A stretch of DNA of 64,000 nt from Fomitopsis serialis. Lineage: Eukaryota; Basidiomycota; Agaricomycetes; Polyporales; Fomitopsidaceae. Positions 37,627 to 50,277 of the stretch are shown one piece after another. The stretch spans positions 1-64,000 of the forward strand of contig NW_025954977.1 in NCBI RefSeq assembly GCF_022376445.1, in the 5' to 3' direction. A model generated the notes under the pieces. It had not been told where the DNA came from, searched no databases, and saw nothing but the letters and a program-made list of their open reading frames with translations. Numbering within the stretch: position 1 is the stretch's first letter; every line of letters begins with the position of its first letter. Both the position numbers and the translations under genes were made by a program.

Positions 37627-38640
37627 TCACTGAAAGTTGAGCCCACCAGTATCAGGGTTGAACCACTCGTCGAAGTCGCACTCAAAGTCCATGCCCAGAC
37701 CCGGATCTCCGCGCCCGAAGAGCGAGTCGCCGATGAAAGAGGTGTCCAATTGCGACGCGACGGACCGTAGGAAACCGGTCGGGATGATGAACTGATCTGA
37801 GCTGGGCGGCATCTGGGCATGTACAGGCGGGTGGCTCGGCACCATAGCCTGCGTACCGCCGTTGCTGAGCATCGAGGGCGGGGTCATACTGCGCCAGGAA
37901 CACCAGGAGGACCCTAAGGTACACCAACTGCGGTGTTTTGCGGAGATGTGTTCGGTGCCGATGACTCGCCACTGGCGGGGTCCTTGCCCGGCCCTCCCAT
38001 GATCTTCGCCGCATTCATGCCCGGCGACGGCGGGGACATCATACCCACCATACCTTTGTTCTGACTCGTCCGATTCTGGCCTCCGGGCCCCGGTGGCCCG
38101 CCTGCAAACTGTCCGTCGGTGTTCGACGGCGAACCCCCCGCGCCCTGCGGAAGGATGTTGCCCAGCGCGCCGTGCGGCAGGTTGCTCTTGTGGAGGTTGT
38201 GCATCGGCTGCCTGTACTGGTGCTCACGGTGAATCTGTGTCATCTGTCAGGATATCAGCTACCCATACGGCTGTCTACCGGCATAAGACACGCACTTGTT
38301 GGTTCAGGTGGTTCATGGGCATGCCGTTCGGCGGGGGGTGGTTCATCATGCCAGGGCTCATTGCATTGCCCATGTGCGGGCCACCGATGTTCGCGCCCAT
38401 TGCCATAGGCATCCCGGGGGCTTGCCCCATCTGGTGCATCCCTTGGCCGGGGATTCGGGAACCCAGGCATCCCAGGCATCATCGCACTTCGCATGCCGCC
38501 AGGCATCTGGTGGGGACCAGGGGCACCCTGTTGGAGGGGATTCTGGAACGGTGTCCCGCCCTGCTGCATCGGTGGCGGCTGTTGCATCGTCGCACTTCGC
38601 ACGTCGCTAGGTGTCTGAGCTTGGGGCCGTATGTGCAACC
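37627..38640 (-). CDS. Met/Pro/Gln/Gly-rich protein, possibly a Flo8/LUFS-like transcription regulator (C-terminal part)
   Basis: Minus-strand exons give strongly biased sequence: MQQPPPMQQGGTPFQNPLQQ, MGANIGGPHMGNAMSPGMM, QNKGMVGMMSPPSPGMNAAK, and a C-terminal exon TPPSMLSNGGTQAM with an acidic end (FDEWFNPDTGGLNFQ). Such low-complexity regions with an acidic aromatic tail resemble fungal Flo8-like and SSDP-like co-activators. The N-terminal LisH domain that would prove this is not found nearby, so the identity is weak. The 5' boundary is not resolved, and the reading changes frame near 38450. A decayed copy of its 3' part lies at 36440-36810. Confidence 0.45.
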
Positions 38641-38756
38641 GTAGGACAGACTTGGGATAGATATGGACAAGGAACCTGCCGCAGACCGCTGCTCTGAGGA
38701 CCGACAGCAGAGTAAGTCCAGATCATGCAACGTCAACTTGAAGGGATGCAAACCAC

Positions 38757-39760
38757 TCATAATGATGCTTGCATCGTGCCGAGTAGAAGATGGACCGTAG
38801 CCATGAGTAGTTGCAGTCGTATGTCTCGGTCCGAGGGGTCCTGGGATCCGTACAGATGGGCCATAGGCAGCGCTAGGTCGGAGATGGCGTCGCGGCGAGG
38901 TAGGCCCTTCGTGACCCCGCGCCCGAAGTACTGAAAGGAATAGTATGTGAAGTCACTGATTTGAACGGCTCTTGCAGTGTCCATGGTTCACTGGCAGGTC
39001 GGCGTCACGGTCAGCCCTCATCACGCAATGCAACGTCAATGTGCGATGAAAGATTATGATTACATACATATGCGATAGTGACTGATGTCACGGTGACAAC
39101 GAGTGCGCCGCTATATCAGAATTAGCTATGTCTGTCATGCAAAGCAACGAAGGTTACTACTTACTACTATAGTAGTACCCATGAGGATCACGTGGTTTGT
39201 ATGTATACCTTCTCCGTTGCGGTTCGCCATCGCACGTCCGGAGTTCACGCGTTCTCGTCTAAGTTTTACTCACGATCACTGCCAGCGGCGACGGACACCA
39301 GTACCAACGAGCTCGCACTGTCGAATTCCTGCGTATCCATCTTACTCACTTGCATCTCTGACGGAGGGAGACTTATCACGAAAAGGTGGGACACCCCCTC
39401 AGGCTGCTCCTCCGGCTTGCCGCCCTGAAGAGCGCGGAAACCCTGACGTCTCAACATTCTACCGACGACGCGGTCGTCAAATTGCGCTAATGCTATCATT
39501 TCGGGAATAGACAACTCACTGGGTCTGATCAATACCGGCTCGCCTTCGACTCCATAAAGCAACGCTACACCAATGATCCATGGTTTCCCATGTGCGGACG
39601 TGATACGCACCTTCGCCGTGCTCGAACACGGCGATGATGGTCTGGAGGATGTCTTACGAGAGCTCTAAACCGGCATGGGATAGGCGAGCTCCTCATTTTG
39701 AAGGTGAGTCGCCACCAAGTAAGGTGAATGCCGCTTTTGACCACAGTAGAGAGCATTTAA
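38757..39760 (-). CDS. Unidentified spliced gene fragment
   Basis: I do not recognise it. Minus-strand pieces behave like exons. One upstream of 39611 reads DILQTIIAVFEHGE before a donor GTGCGT. The next, 39350-39564, reads LLYGVEGEPVLIRPSEL and DDRVVGRMLRRQGFRALQ and ends at a perfect donor, GTGAGTAAG. Another at about 38765-38965, after an AAG acceptor, reads ISDFTYYSFQYFGRGV, then DAISDLALPMAHLYGS and SDRDIRLQLLMATVHLLLG. Composition is clearly protein-like. It is uncertain whether these belong together or to the Met/Pro-rich gene downstream on the same strand. Confidence 0.35.
39162..39177. repeat. 16-bp perfect palindrome
   Basis: TACTACTATAGTAGTA equals its own reverse complement. It could bind a dimeric regulator or be chance. 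It lies between exon-like pieces. Confidence 0.35.
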
Positions 39761-42700
39761 TTGCCAACTGCATTGCTCGTCAGCGAGCTTCTCATCCTCT
39801 GAACATGACCCAGATGCCGACATCATCCCATAGCCATCGAACTCTCGAAACGCACGAGGCCTAGGGACAAATTCTCGTATTCATTCCGCAGTGGGTTATT
39901 GTCAATTACTCAGAGCCCTTCACGACAGGCGCAGGTCAGTAACCTTCGATGGGCCGCATGTGTGTTGCGAATGCCCATAACCGTGTCGCCTAATTGTTCC
40001 CATGACGTTAACTCTTTGCAGCCATCCATCTCACTGGCAGATGGTCTCGGCTCTCCACCACGCCTCGAAGGCCTGGCAGAGTTACTGTCCATGTTCGACA
40101 ATGTAATAGTGCTTCGCTTCCTTCGAAGATACGTATGTCTATCAGACTCCTAAATATGATGCACTTACTCAAGGCCTTAGCCATGCAGACGCACAGTTAA
40201 TTGGGTCCGAACGCGTGTCTCCCCCCGCGCTTGCCACCCACTCGCGGCGTTCTCCACAAGGGCCCGCCGCACACCGGCGATTGCACATTGAGCTGTGTTC
40301 TTTGATCGCAGTTTCAGCCGTCCACAACGGATGTCCCTCTTACGCTCGCAATGGTACGCAGCACGGCCTGAAGCTTATTGACTGGTCGTGCCAAGATCGT
40401 ACGAACGAGAGGCTTCCTAGCGCCTTATTCAGGTAATTGTGGTCGCCGGTGATACAACATTAATTGATACGGCTGCCAGCAACACTAACTCATAGATGGC
40501 TAGGCGTCCATGAAGGTTTGCGAGCGATCACACTCTAACTATGGCTCGCAGATGGCCTCAGACGGTCTCATCCGACCGACCAGCAACCCGGACTAACTCA
40601 GAAATGGGTCAAAACCCGCGCATACCGATGGATTCGTATTTCAGCGGGCCGCTCAGTGGATGTTCTCCTGTACCGACGTTAGTGTGCGGTTCCTTGGTAA
40701 GTGGTCCTTCCGACTCGGATGTGTAGTTGTCTCGCTAGCAAGCGGGCGGTGTCAACTTAGATGATCATTCCATATCAGTCTGCCGTGCGGCTCTCTCTTG
40801 GCACTAGCACTACGAAGCTTCACGAAAGGCTTCCAGTGACATGTGGCCAACGGAGAGCATCGCGGCTAAAAGTCTCTTTAGTTCGTCTGTCGTGCGGTCA
40901 GTGCGGTCGCCGCACGTGATCTGCTGATATACTCCTGCTCGCAGTGTGGAGAGACGAGTTGGTTCAGCGCATCCTGCCGACTAGCAGGCATTCTTCCGTC
41001 ATTGTTCGGTCTCACCGTAACAGTCTTCCAATGTGGACAGCTTCGAGGCTGGACCGGCCTTCAGATGCTAATCTTTGGTTCGAGCTCTGGGGTACTCTGT
41101 TCTATGTTTCCATCAGTCACGTAGCGGTATAACAGTCGAAGCTCGCCACTGTAGTTATGCAGTGCGTCGACTGCATACCTCTATGACCTTACCGAGCTGT
41201 GTAATGAGTGAACCGCGTCTCCTCCGGCATGTGACAACGCATGATGACATTATCAACATCGCACTCGAGCGCTCTCTCATGGCCACGGTCAAATGTGTCT
41301 CACAGATTTCGTGGATCCGAGCGGAGACGCATTTAGGGTGGTTTTCCACCCACCTTTCCGGATGATATACTGCTGTCGTTGTTTCTCCGTAGAAGCAGAT
41401 CTCACGACAGCGTAGTCGGATCGTGTGATCGCTGGAAAGCAAATCTGCCCAAGATCCCGCCATCCTGAGGGATCTTCTACACACATACGGATAATTGCGG
41501 TCTTGAAAAGACGTGCCTCCCACGTCATTCAAACCCTGTTCGCTCCCGTCTGCAGGCCGTTGCACCGAAGGTAGAAGTTTAGACCCAATTGTGCCTCGTA
41601 TCACATCTCAGTTGACTCATTTCCTTTCGGTCAATCCGGCAACAGAGCATTAGCCTGAGAAGCTCGTGGAAGGCGAATACCTCGAATAACAACTGCTCTC
41701 GATAGGCCATGCTGGAATTCGCTCCACATTTGCCACGAGTTTGATTTGCGCTGGATGATCTCGAGCTCGTTGGCAGAATTGGGCATTGAGAGCAATGGCT
41801 GTATCGTCTTTCAAACTTGCAGGGAAGCTGCGTCGCACTGGCGAGGCTTGTAGTAGCCTACCTTTTTCTGTGGCACCAATGCTCGCACCACACTCCACAC
41901 CGAAAATTTTCTTAGTCTTTGCTTGTCATCGCGTGCGCAGTAGCCCACCGCAGTTTGTGCGAAGTCTGAGTGACATTGTCGCCTTGTACGGTAGTGTCAA
42001 GCCCTCGGATTTGGACCATAAGTAGTTGCGCGCGGGGATCCGGTGGCGTGTGGCGGCACCGCCACAGGCCGATGGCACGCATGCACATCGCACCACTCCG
42101 TCATGTCACGGAAGATATACATAGTAGCGTTGGTAGGTCTGCGGCAAGCTGAAAATGAAGCTGACGTCTTGAACATCGGATGGAGGGCTACCATGCTGAC
42201 TTTGACTCTACACCGGCGCAGAAATTGTCACGGGTGAGTCGCCTCGGACCTCGTAAGGAGACGCCGACAGTGTACGCCGAAGTGAATCCAGCATCCCTGG
42301 AGAGGATTCTCCGAAGGACCGTGCTCCAGCACTTTTTTATGACACGCACAGCCTTCAACCTTCCTTCTGCACGGGATACTTGCAGCGGGCTAGCCGGCCA
42401 CTGCTGGAGCCACCGGTGAGCAGCTAGACCAGCCGCGCTTCGCATTCGCGCTGATGATGCTCCGTCTTCGAAGGCTGTCGTTCAATTTATTTGCTTGCAT
42501 GGTCCGTCGATTTCCCAGAGCACATTGACGGGATGACGGACGTCCTGAGAAGTAAAGGTCCGTCAATTCATAATCTTCGCCCTCAGGGTCGAATTTGCGA
42601 CTCCCCGAGTCCAGGCAGTGTCCACCGCTCAGGCCCGTCGCTGACCATCGAAATGTGCACGGTATGTCAACCACCTGCCCAGCAGCGTGCGGTGACCGTC

Positions 42701-44935
42701 AGATCCGGGGGACTGGTTTTCGGGGCGCCCGAAGAGCCCATTTTCAGACTCATGAGTCACGACTACCATAGCCAGGTGTCGTGCGTTTGAAACTCTGCGA
42801 AGAGCACCGCAGATCTCGTGGCATGACTCCGTGCCCACATGCTGCTCAGTACAGTCCCCGAGAAAATTGCATGTGCGAGAACTGGTTCCGCAAGCGATGG
42901 TCACGTCGTCGAGGGGTTTTGTTTGGATGTCGGTCATGGTGGACGATCACACACATGGAAGGTCATAGAGTTACTCGCAATGTCCGATAGCTCGGCGTGG
43001 TGCGTAATTCCCGTTCCTTGATGCATCGCAGTTTCTGACCGATGCCAATCACTTTTAGCAGCCTTCAGTTTTGAGGAAGTACCAACAACATCCGCCTCCG
43101 CTCCGATGATCAGGCAACCACGCTGAACAGCTGGAGATGGTATGAGAATGCCCCGTGATTCCTCTTGACAGGTGCCGCGGTTCATCCTCTCTGCAGATTT
43201 GAACGCCAAATTTCCACTTTGAACCTTCTCCGACGCACGGTTCTTCCGGGCAAGACACATGAAGGTCATCACTGTGGCGAGACACATGCATTGCTGTGCC
43301 CGTATCTCCAATCTCACACCATGACTCCATACAGGCTCTCAGGACGGCCATATGGCGTGCTGCTGTGATGCTTTGTCTGCGGCTGTAGGCGTTATGAGCC
43401 TCATGTATCTCGACACATCTAACTTTATGGTCGCTCCGGCGTGAGCCGGTTAGTCCCTTTCTCCATCTTCTGTGTTTCACTATCTAGGCGACTGTTTTAG
43501 GCCGACTGAGCCCGGTTGAAACCCGATTTGCGCCAAGCAATACATGTTCCTTCTTCCTGCTATTGTCAGAGGGGAAACATTTCGGCGCTCCCGTCACAAG
43601 AGTCAGCGCACGTCACCGTGGCAGAGAAGTTACATCTGTCTGGAAGCAATCGTACGTGCTTCTGACTTCACATCCCTCTATTTGTTCGCTCAGATTTTCT
43701 TCAACACGAGTCATCTGCGAGGAGGCACTCCGACGTGAGCCGCCGCCTATGTAACATCCGAAAGACGTGAATGTGTCTGATGACATGTGTCTGCGGTACC
43801 CAGGTGCGTGTTGCAGGCCATACCAGTGATCGACTGAGTGTATCGAGCTTGGAAAATGAACACCGTTAGAATAACGGCAGCAACACCATTCGTCTTGTCA
43901 ATGTACAAAACGGCCATTCCCCCGTCCAAATGATACATCCCTCAAGGTCGCGCTTACACGAGTGTTTCGGCTGACTCGGAAACACTAGTACGCAGTCTCT
44001 GTCCTGTCCCTGATCCTCTAATTGTTGTCACTTCAACGTCGGATTCACGGGGCCCGCTACGAGGTCCGGTGATTCAACTCCTCCAGCGTCGGGGCCTAGT
44101 GAGCAGCCCGGAAACACGAACTGTATCACTCCGGTCTTCCCGGGTTCAATGTTGTGACGGAGAGGACGCCACGCCGGAACACCTTGTTCGGTGGAAGTCC
44201 TGCTAGACAACGGTATATAAACCTGTACCCAAAGGCTCGTAAGGTTTCCAAGTCGGGTCCTACTCGGATCTGACCACTCTTAATGAGATCTGGATCGAAG
44301 ATATAGACAGTTGCGAGCATACTACACCACGATGTCAGCTATGCCTCCAGGACTACAGTTAACTGCGATGTTGCAGTTTGAACCGCACGACAGCCCCGAA
44401 TCTTACACTGGCTGATACCATCGAGCAGGGGAAATTATATCATAATCACGTATATACTGTACCTGTTTGCGCATCGGTTCTGGATGAGGCTGGACGGAGC
44501 TCGCGGAGACCACAGACTGAAGGCACCCACAACGGGTCCTGCCACATGAGGAAATTTGAGGAAATTTGATGACGGGGTACGTTTTAATCGAGAAGAGAAC
44601 CCTTGGGCTCCCATGGCGTGAGCACCGTGCGGTCGTTGAACCACACACTCAGGCTCTACGGCGCTGAACCTTGTGGTAGGCGTCCGAGCCTAGGGCGTCC
44701 TATAAGAGAACTCAGAGGCGAGGGAATTCGGCACGGCGCTGGCTCGATGGGAGTCTGACCAGCAGCGCAGAGAAGAGATGCTTCAGGACGCGCGAGGACC
44801 CGGTAAAGTATAAAGAATGCATCAGGTGCAGGAGAGCAGACGCTGACTCTCGAGGCAGGCAAGCCACACCGTGGGTCCTCCAGATCAAGTCCTAGCCAGC
44901 GCAGAGCACAAGCCGCATCCGAGTCTGCGGGGCAT
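39761..44935. other. Gene-poor block
   Basis: Over 5 kb on both strands I find no family motif, no long frame with protein-like order, and no pair of long terminal repeats. The longest frame (minus, 41155-41604, 149 codons) is Cys/Arg/Ser-rich without pattern. Base composition is more even than in the neighbouring genes. It may be old, degraded repeat DNA. Confidence 0.45.
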
Positions 44936-46160
44936 ATGCCCCCACGCCTCCCCCAGGAACTAGCAGAGATGATCATCGACGAGCTCGGCGACACGTACCA
45001 GCGCCCAACCCTTGCCGCGTGCTCCCTCACCTGCCGGGCGTGGCTGCACCGGAGTCGCGTCCACATCCACTCTGCAGTCAGACTCGACCCCAACAGCCAC
45101 CTCGACCGCCTCTCCGAACTCTACAGCGGCCCTCTCGCGGACTACGTGCGCAGCCTCAGCATCGATGCCTCCGTCGAGGGCGAGCCCCGCCCCACCCGTG
45201 GCTGAACACCGTCAGACCCCTGCTCGAGAGGCTCAAGAAGATCCACCGGCTCGCGCTGGAGGCCCTCGTTTGGGAGCAGCTGGAGGAGCAGACGGTGCGC
45301 ATATTCCTCACCAACTACGACGACGTGCGCGATGTCTGGTTGGCCGCATGCGACTTCTATAACCCAGCCGCTTTCGTTCGTCTCCTTCAGTCGTTCGGAA
45401 AAGCGGACTCGATTCGCATGGAGGGCATGGGATGCGACCCTGTGGATTTCGAGGAGGCGCTGGAGGAGAATGGCCCGGTGCTGCACTTGCAGGCCCTGGA
45501 TGTGGGAGAGTTATGCAACGCCCCGAGCATCGTCGCCCGGTGGGCGTACCACGGGCGGAAGGAGGTCGTCATCGAGAGCATCCACTTTTCGTGGAACCAC
45601 GAGGACCCCGTCCATCTCTCGAGGCTGCTGCAGCTCGCTGGTCCCTCTGTGAAGAGCCTTTCCATCACTATGGACGACCACGTCCAGCGCGTTCGGACGA
45701 CCCCAGGTGAGAACTCTGCAGACGAGTATCACATCCGGAAGTGATGTGCGGACAGCACCTAACTGTTTGATTGATAGGCGAACTGCAGGGTGCTGTCGAC
45801 CTCAGCCAGAACACCGGCCTACGCACGCTACGCGTCCTCCTTCGTCTCGAGACCAGCAACTACATCGAGGTATCGTGGATTGGAGATGTGCTGTCTCAGC
45901 TCTCGTCACAACTTTTGGCGCACATCCTGATATTCATCGAGTTGCCCTCGTACGAGCTACTTGACAAGCTCAGATGGGATCTGATCGACTCCGCCCTCGC
46001 AGATACGCGCATCCCCGCGCTCAAGAAGGTCGAGTGCTGCATACTGCGACGCTACATGCTCCATCAAGGCCTGGACCCGAACGCAATCAATCGCGTGAGG
46101 AACGCCCTGCCAAAGCTCGCGGCGTTGGGAATACTCGAAGTCTCCCAAGAATACACCTAA
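44936..46160 (+). CDS. F-box-like protein of the basidiomycete expanded family
   Basis: The start MPPRLPQELAEMIIDELGD followed by TLAACSLTCRAWLHRSRVH is the classic fungal F-box-like N-terminus, which would bind Skp1 in an SCF ubiquitin ligase. The remainder is a leucine-rich, repeat-like region (VVIESIHFSWNHEDPVHLSR, LQLAGPSVKSLSITMDD, LRTLRVLLRLETS) ending in LAALGILEVSQEYT. Exon 1 is 44936-45706 and exon 2 is 45778-46160. Near 45190 the frame stops (ACC CGT GGC TGA). Adding one C to the run CCCACCC restores HPWLNTVRPLLERL, and the total coding length becomes exactly 385 codons. So one missing base is the likely explanation. Target proteins are unknown. Confidence 0.82.
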
Positions 46161-48242
46161 CCCCTACCGCCCCTTTCATCTTGATTTACTCCCTTTTCAT
46201 CTCTTGTCGCCGGTCTTGTCGGACCTTCAAGTTCGGCGGACTGCCAACCAAGCTCAATCGCCCTTGCTTCGGTTGGACGTTGGTAGCCTGTTGTAGGACC
46301 TTATGATCCTGCTCGAGGTTGTCGACGTGCTTCCCTTGCGTCAGTAAACCCTTCACCTTCGGAGGAGGATCGACACGTGATGCGCGTATGTACTGTACTG
46401 TTTGGCAGACCTCCTGCAGATCTCCATCGAGGATGGTTACATGGGTAGCGTCACACAAAGTGTCCCCTTCCGATTCTACGTTGATCAAAAATTCATCGTG
46501 TTTGTTTTGCGCCTTCCACCGTTCGACAGGGCGCTCTGTTTGGCACAGTCGCAGGGCCTATCAGTCAGCTGCGGGCGGTCCTCGAACGAGGGTGCACCAC
46601 ATTTGGTCAGACTAACGCTGCACTCACTACTCTCACTCGTTCTGTAGGAAGCTCGCGCCCTTCTTTCATCTGACTATCGGTGCGCGAAGTTGAACAATCC
46701 CACTCCGCTGATGTAACCGGTAACTTATCTGCATCGCACAGCGCTGAGTCCCAGACTGGCGCGCGACTACCTCTTTGTTACGGACACCGCGGAGCAATAA
46801 GTGCGCGCCGCGTTCATGGTGGGTTCTTGCGTCTGACGGCATCCACATCATATCTAACTGTCTGCTCAGTTGTTTCGACATCCCTACCGGCCCGAGATCG
46901 CCTTGGGACTGTGTCCGAGGAATCTCTAAGATAGGTTCTCTGTGTAGCCGTTTGAACCGGAACGCTGGCTTGGAATGCTGAGCGTTGGATGGAGTCGAAT
47001 ACCGACACGGGATGGTCTATGCCACAAGTACGATCGCGCTGACAAGTTTTGGACAGGTTCGCTACAACTCTCGCCACCAGGTCAGGACACACATTCTTCC
47101 TAGGCGGCAGTGGCGCGCTACCCAGTGGTTGGAAGGCGTCTCCATTGTTGGGCCTCCAGGTCTTGCTCGTCTCCATGCTTGTGGCGACTAGGCGTCCACT
47201 AGCGGGACAGGTCAGTTTGATCTCGGGCTACGATTGACCATACCTTACGTGCGAGGAGGCTTCGATGCGCGTCATGCTGGGTTTGCACAATCCCTACACG
47301 AGCATATGGTATGTTGTCGTTCTCGCCACCCTTGTCAACTAAGCTTATGACGAACGATGACTAGCTTTCGGTTAGATATGCATGTGACGCCACAGTGCGG
47401 TTCCGGACGTCTTCTGAGATGTAGTGCCGTCACTCAAGACAGTCATATAGATGTCCGTTCCATGACTGTTGACACCACTCCACTTCATAGCTTACCTCTT
47501 CATCTAGACTCGAGACCTGTCGTGTGGCACCGGAACCAAGCTATGTATGCCCCTCCCTCGGGCTGCTATACATACACAGATCAAAGCAGTCACCGCTCTA
47601 TGTAGTCTACAAGATATTGCACGCCTTTTCGCTGAGGCACGATGATCTGACTGGCAGTCATGATGTTTGCAATCGGAGCGGCGTCCCACGACGAGTGATT
47701 TTGAGCGTCCTCATGCTCAATACCTCCAATGACTCTGCGCCTCTGTATCAGCGCTTCGCGAAGCTCCTCCCGATAACATAGTGCACCAGTGCACTGGATA
47801 GCTCGTAAGCCTGGTCTAGCTTAGCACAATGCGAATGCGCCTGAACCGATCGTCAAATATGTAGCCGATACTATCGTGCTTGGTTCGTTCACATCGTAGC
47901 TTCGCTCATCTTGTCAACAGTCAAAGAGGTACTGCGCACATGTCCGGGGCATCTCGTAAATCATGAATTTCAGCTAGGAAAACATATGGAAGACATAACA
48001 CAACACGTCACAGTTCGTAATAATCGTGCTAAAAGTCAAATCTCGACGCGACGCACCAGCCAAGTCTCATCGGAAGCATTCGTGGGCTACAAAGCTCGGT
48101 GTTATACATCTCTATAGTACATCTCGAGACATAACTTATCACGGATCCCAGGTGCGGACTGGACAGCATGTATCGACAGCAGGCGACGTCGGACAACTAG
48201 GATTAGGATACGGTAAGGAGCGTGTGGGTTGCGACGAGAGCG
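46161..48242. other. Gene-poor block between F-box-like gene and acyl-CoA oxidase
   Basis: Short frames at 46186-46647 and 46666-47237 show no motif or convincing splice support. Nothing else is seen. Confidence 0.45.
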
Positions 48243-50277
48243 TTAAAGATGAGCTTGAATTTGGGCAGGAGCCTGTCGTGGGATTCGCGGCACAGGAGGG
48301 ATGAGCGCAAGCTGCGCGTTGCCGCTGAAGAGCGGCAGGTTGTTCAGGAAGTCCTCCCATCGCTCCTGAGTGAGGATAGGTGACACAGCGTACGGCTCGG
48401 CGCCGGTCTCGGCCAGGTATTCGTCCACATGGGGCAAGGCGGCGGTGATCGCACGGTCCTCCATCTCGAATTGCGCCCAGCGCGGCAGAGCTGCATGCTC
48501 CGCGTACCAAGCAGGGTCCTCCAGTACGACGCTGGCCTCGTACAGGTCGAGCAGCGTCTTGTCGACACCGGTGTTGACAGCTGCTTCGTACGCTATACGA
48601 TGTCCGATCGCCTGGACCAGAGGCAGACAGCGAGGAAGCATGAGCCGACTGAGGCTGTCGTGACGGTGGTTCCCGCCTGCGCGGTCGAGGAGGGCACGGC
48701 ATTCCGCGAAGAGACCGGCTTCGTGTCGACTGAGAAGAGAGTCCGGGTACTTGCTTGCGGGCATACTGTAGCGACCGATCAACAGTTCATTCGCAAGACC
48801 TTTAAATCATGACCATTAGCTGTGACTCGCTGGACAAGATGATGTAAGGGAGACACACGGATGCTCAAGACAAGAACATCGCCCTCGGCGATCCTGATAC
48901 CACGCATGAGGAGCTAGACCAACTGTCAGTTCAACGGTCAGGGAAATCGCATCGCAGTTACACACCTCCGACTGGAGGACGTTGTTATGTTCAAAGACTC
49001 CATGCGCGCCGATTCTCTCAGACAAGTTGCTCAGGCTAGCCCAAGCGTGGCGCGTCATTGAGGCCTTTGCAGCGGCCGCAATTCCATCACGAACACGGGG
49101 GTCGATGGACGAGTCCGTGTATAGGTCGATGGCGGCCTTCGCGTGCGCCTTCATGACGGCTACCTGTGCCAGTGCATGAAGGATAGGGCCGTGTTGAGTG
49201 CGGAAAGACATGATAGAAACGGGAGCGCCACCGGCGCCCGTCACAAGCCGCCGGAGGCTGTAGCGAGCTGCGAGGTAGGCGTTCACCGAGAGCAGAGGGA
49301 TGGCCATGGTCCCCAGCGCCAGCGAGCCAACAGATACTCGCCAGATGCACGAGATGAAATTAGCGCGTAGATCAGCTGGCTTAGCCAGTGAACCCAGCAG
49401 AGCGGTAGACGGGAGTCGGACATGGTCAAACGACGTCACGGCATGATCGACAGGTTTGATGCCACCTCGCTGCGGCACCAGTCTACGGATAGGTTAGTCT
49501 AAGGTCATCAAGGGAAAGCCTGTCACCACATACCGGGCAGTGACGCCTTTGCACATCTGTTGACCGTCACCGAGGGCCACGAGGAAGGGACGAATCCCCC
49601 GGTTCTCCCCTTGCACGACGAGCCTTGCAAATACAATAGCAACCCGAGGCAACGAGCCGAACGGTCCTGTCGGAGGCATGTACCTACAGCCAATTAGCTC
49701 CTTGACGAAGGCTGTACGACGTTGCACTCACTTGCGCGCCCGTTCACTAGGAGTGTGCAAGTCGAACTCCCCATTTGGTAGAAGTGTCGCCGTCGTCTCG
49801 AGGTTCGGGGCGTCGAGACCATGGCCGACTTCTGTGAGAAGGTACTGCGCACTGTCATAGCAGTCAGCGAGGTAATGCGGTATATTTTCTTGTCCGACTC
49901 ACGATACGTCGAACTTCATAACCTTGTCCATGATTGGCCGGAGCTCAGGACGTTTCTGCGCGAAGGCCGCCAATGTCCCACCCATCAAGTTATACTGGAT
50001 GGTCAGTAGCGTGAAGGCACCGGCATCCAGACTGTGGATGTTGTCGGTATGGAACTCCCAGAACTTGGGGCGCAAGAACAGAGTGTCCTCCGGTGTCATC
50101 GCTGCCAACAGCGTCAGTCCGATACAATACCTGCACTAGAACAAACGCACCATATGCCTTCGCAATAGCCCGGGCGCGCCGGTAAGACAATGTAATCCTC
50201 TCATCCAAGGAGGCACTGTCGGGCAGAGGTTGGAAGTCGGGAGTCCCGGGCAGGTGCGCAGTGCGTGAAGAACTCAT
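48243..50277 (-). CDS. Peroxisomal acyl-CoA oxidase
   Basis: It catalyses the first, FAD-dependent step of peroxisomal beta-oxidation, giving trans-2-enoyl-CoA and hydrogen peroxide. Exon 1 starts MSSSRTAHLPGTPDFQPLPD at 50277. Then come the all-alpha N-terminal domain (FWEFHTDNIHSLDAGAFTLL), the middle domain motif GHGLDAPNLETTATLLPNGE followed by FDLHTPSERARKYMPPTGP, and LVVQGENRGIRPFLVAL. Next are QRGGIKPVDHAVTSFDHVRL and the C-terminal helical domain with SIMSFRTQHGPILHALAQVA, LSERIGAHGVFEHNN and YLAETGAEPYAVSPILTQER. The protein ends in Ala-His-Leu, which fits the PTS1 peroxisomal signal consensus [SAC][KRH][LM]. Introns lie near 50100-50150, 49860-49910, 49680-49730, 49480-49545 and in 48780-48960. 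No lesion is evident. A glutaryl- or isovaleryl-type substrate preference cannot be excluded. Confidence 0.88.

Noticed and set aside
41155..41604. 149-codon minus-strand frame in the gene-poor block
   Set aside because: Cys/Arg/Ser-rich without periodic pattern, no splice support, no family resemblance.
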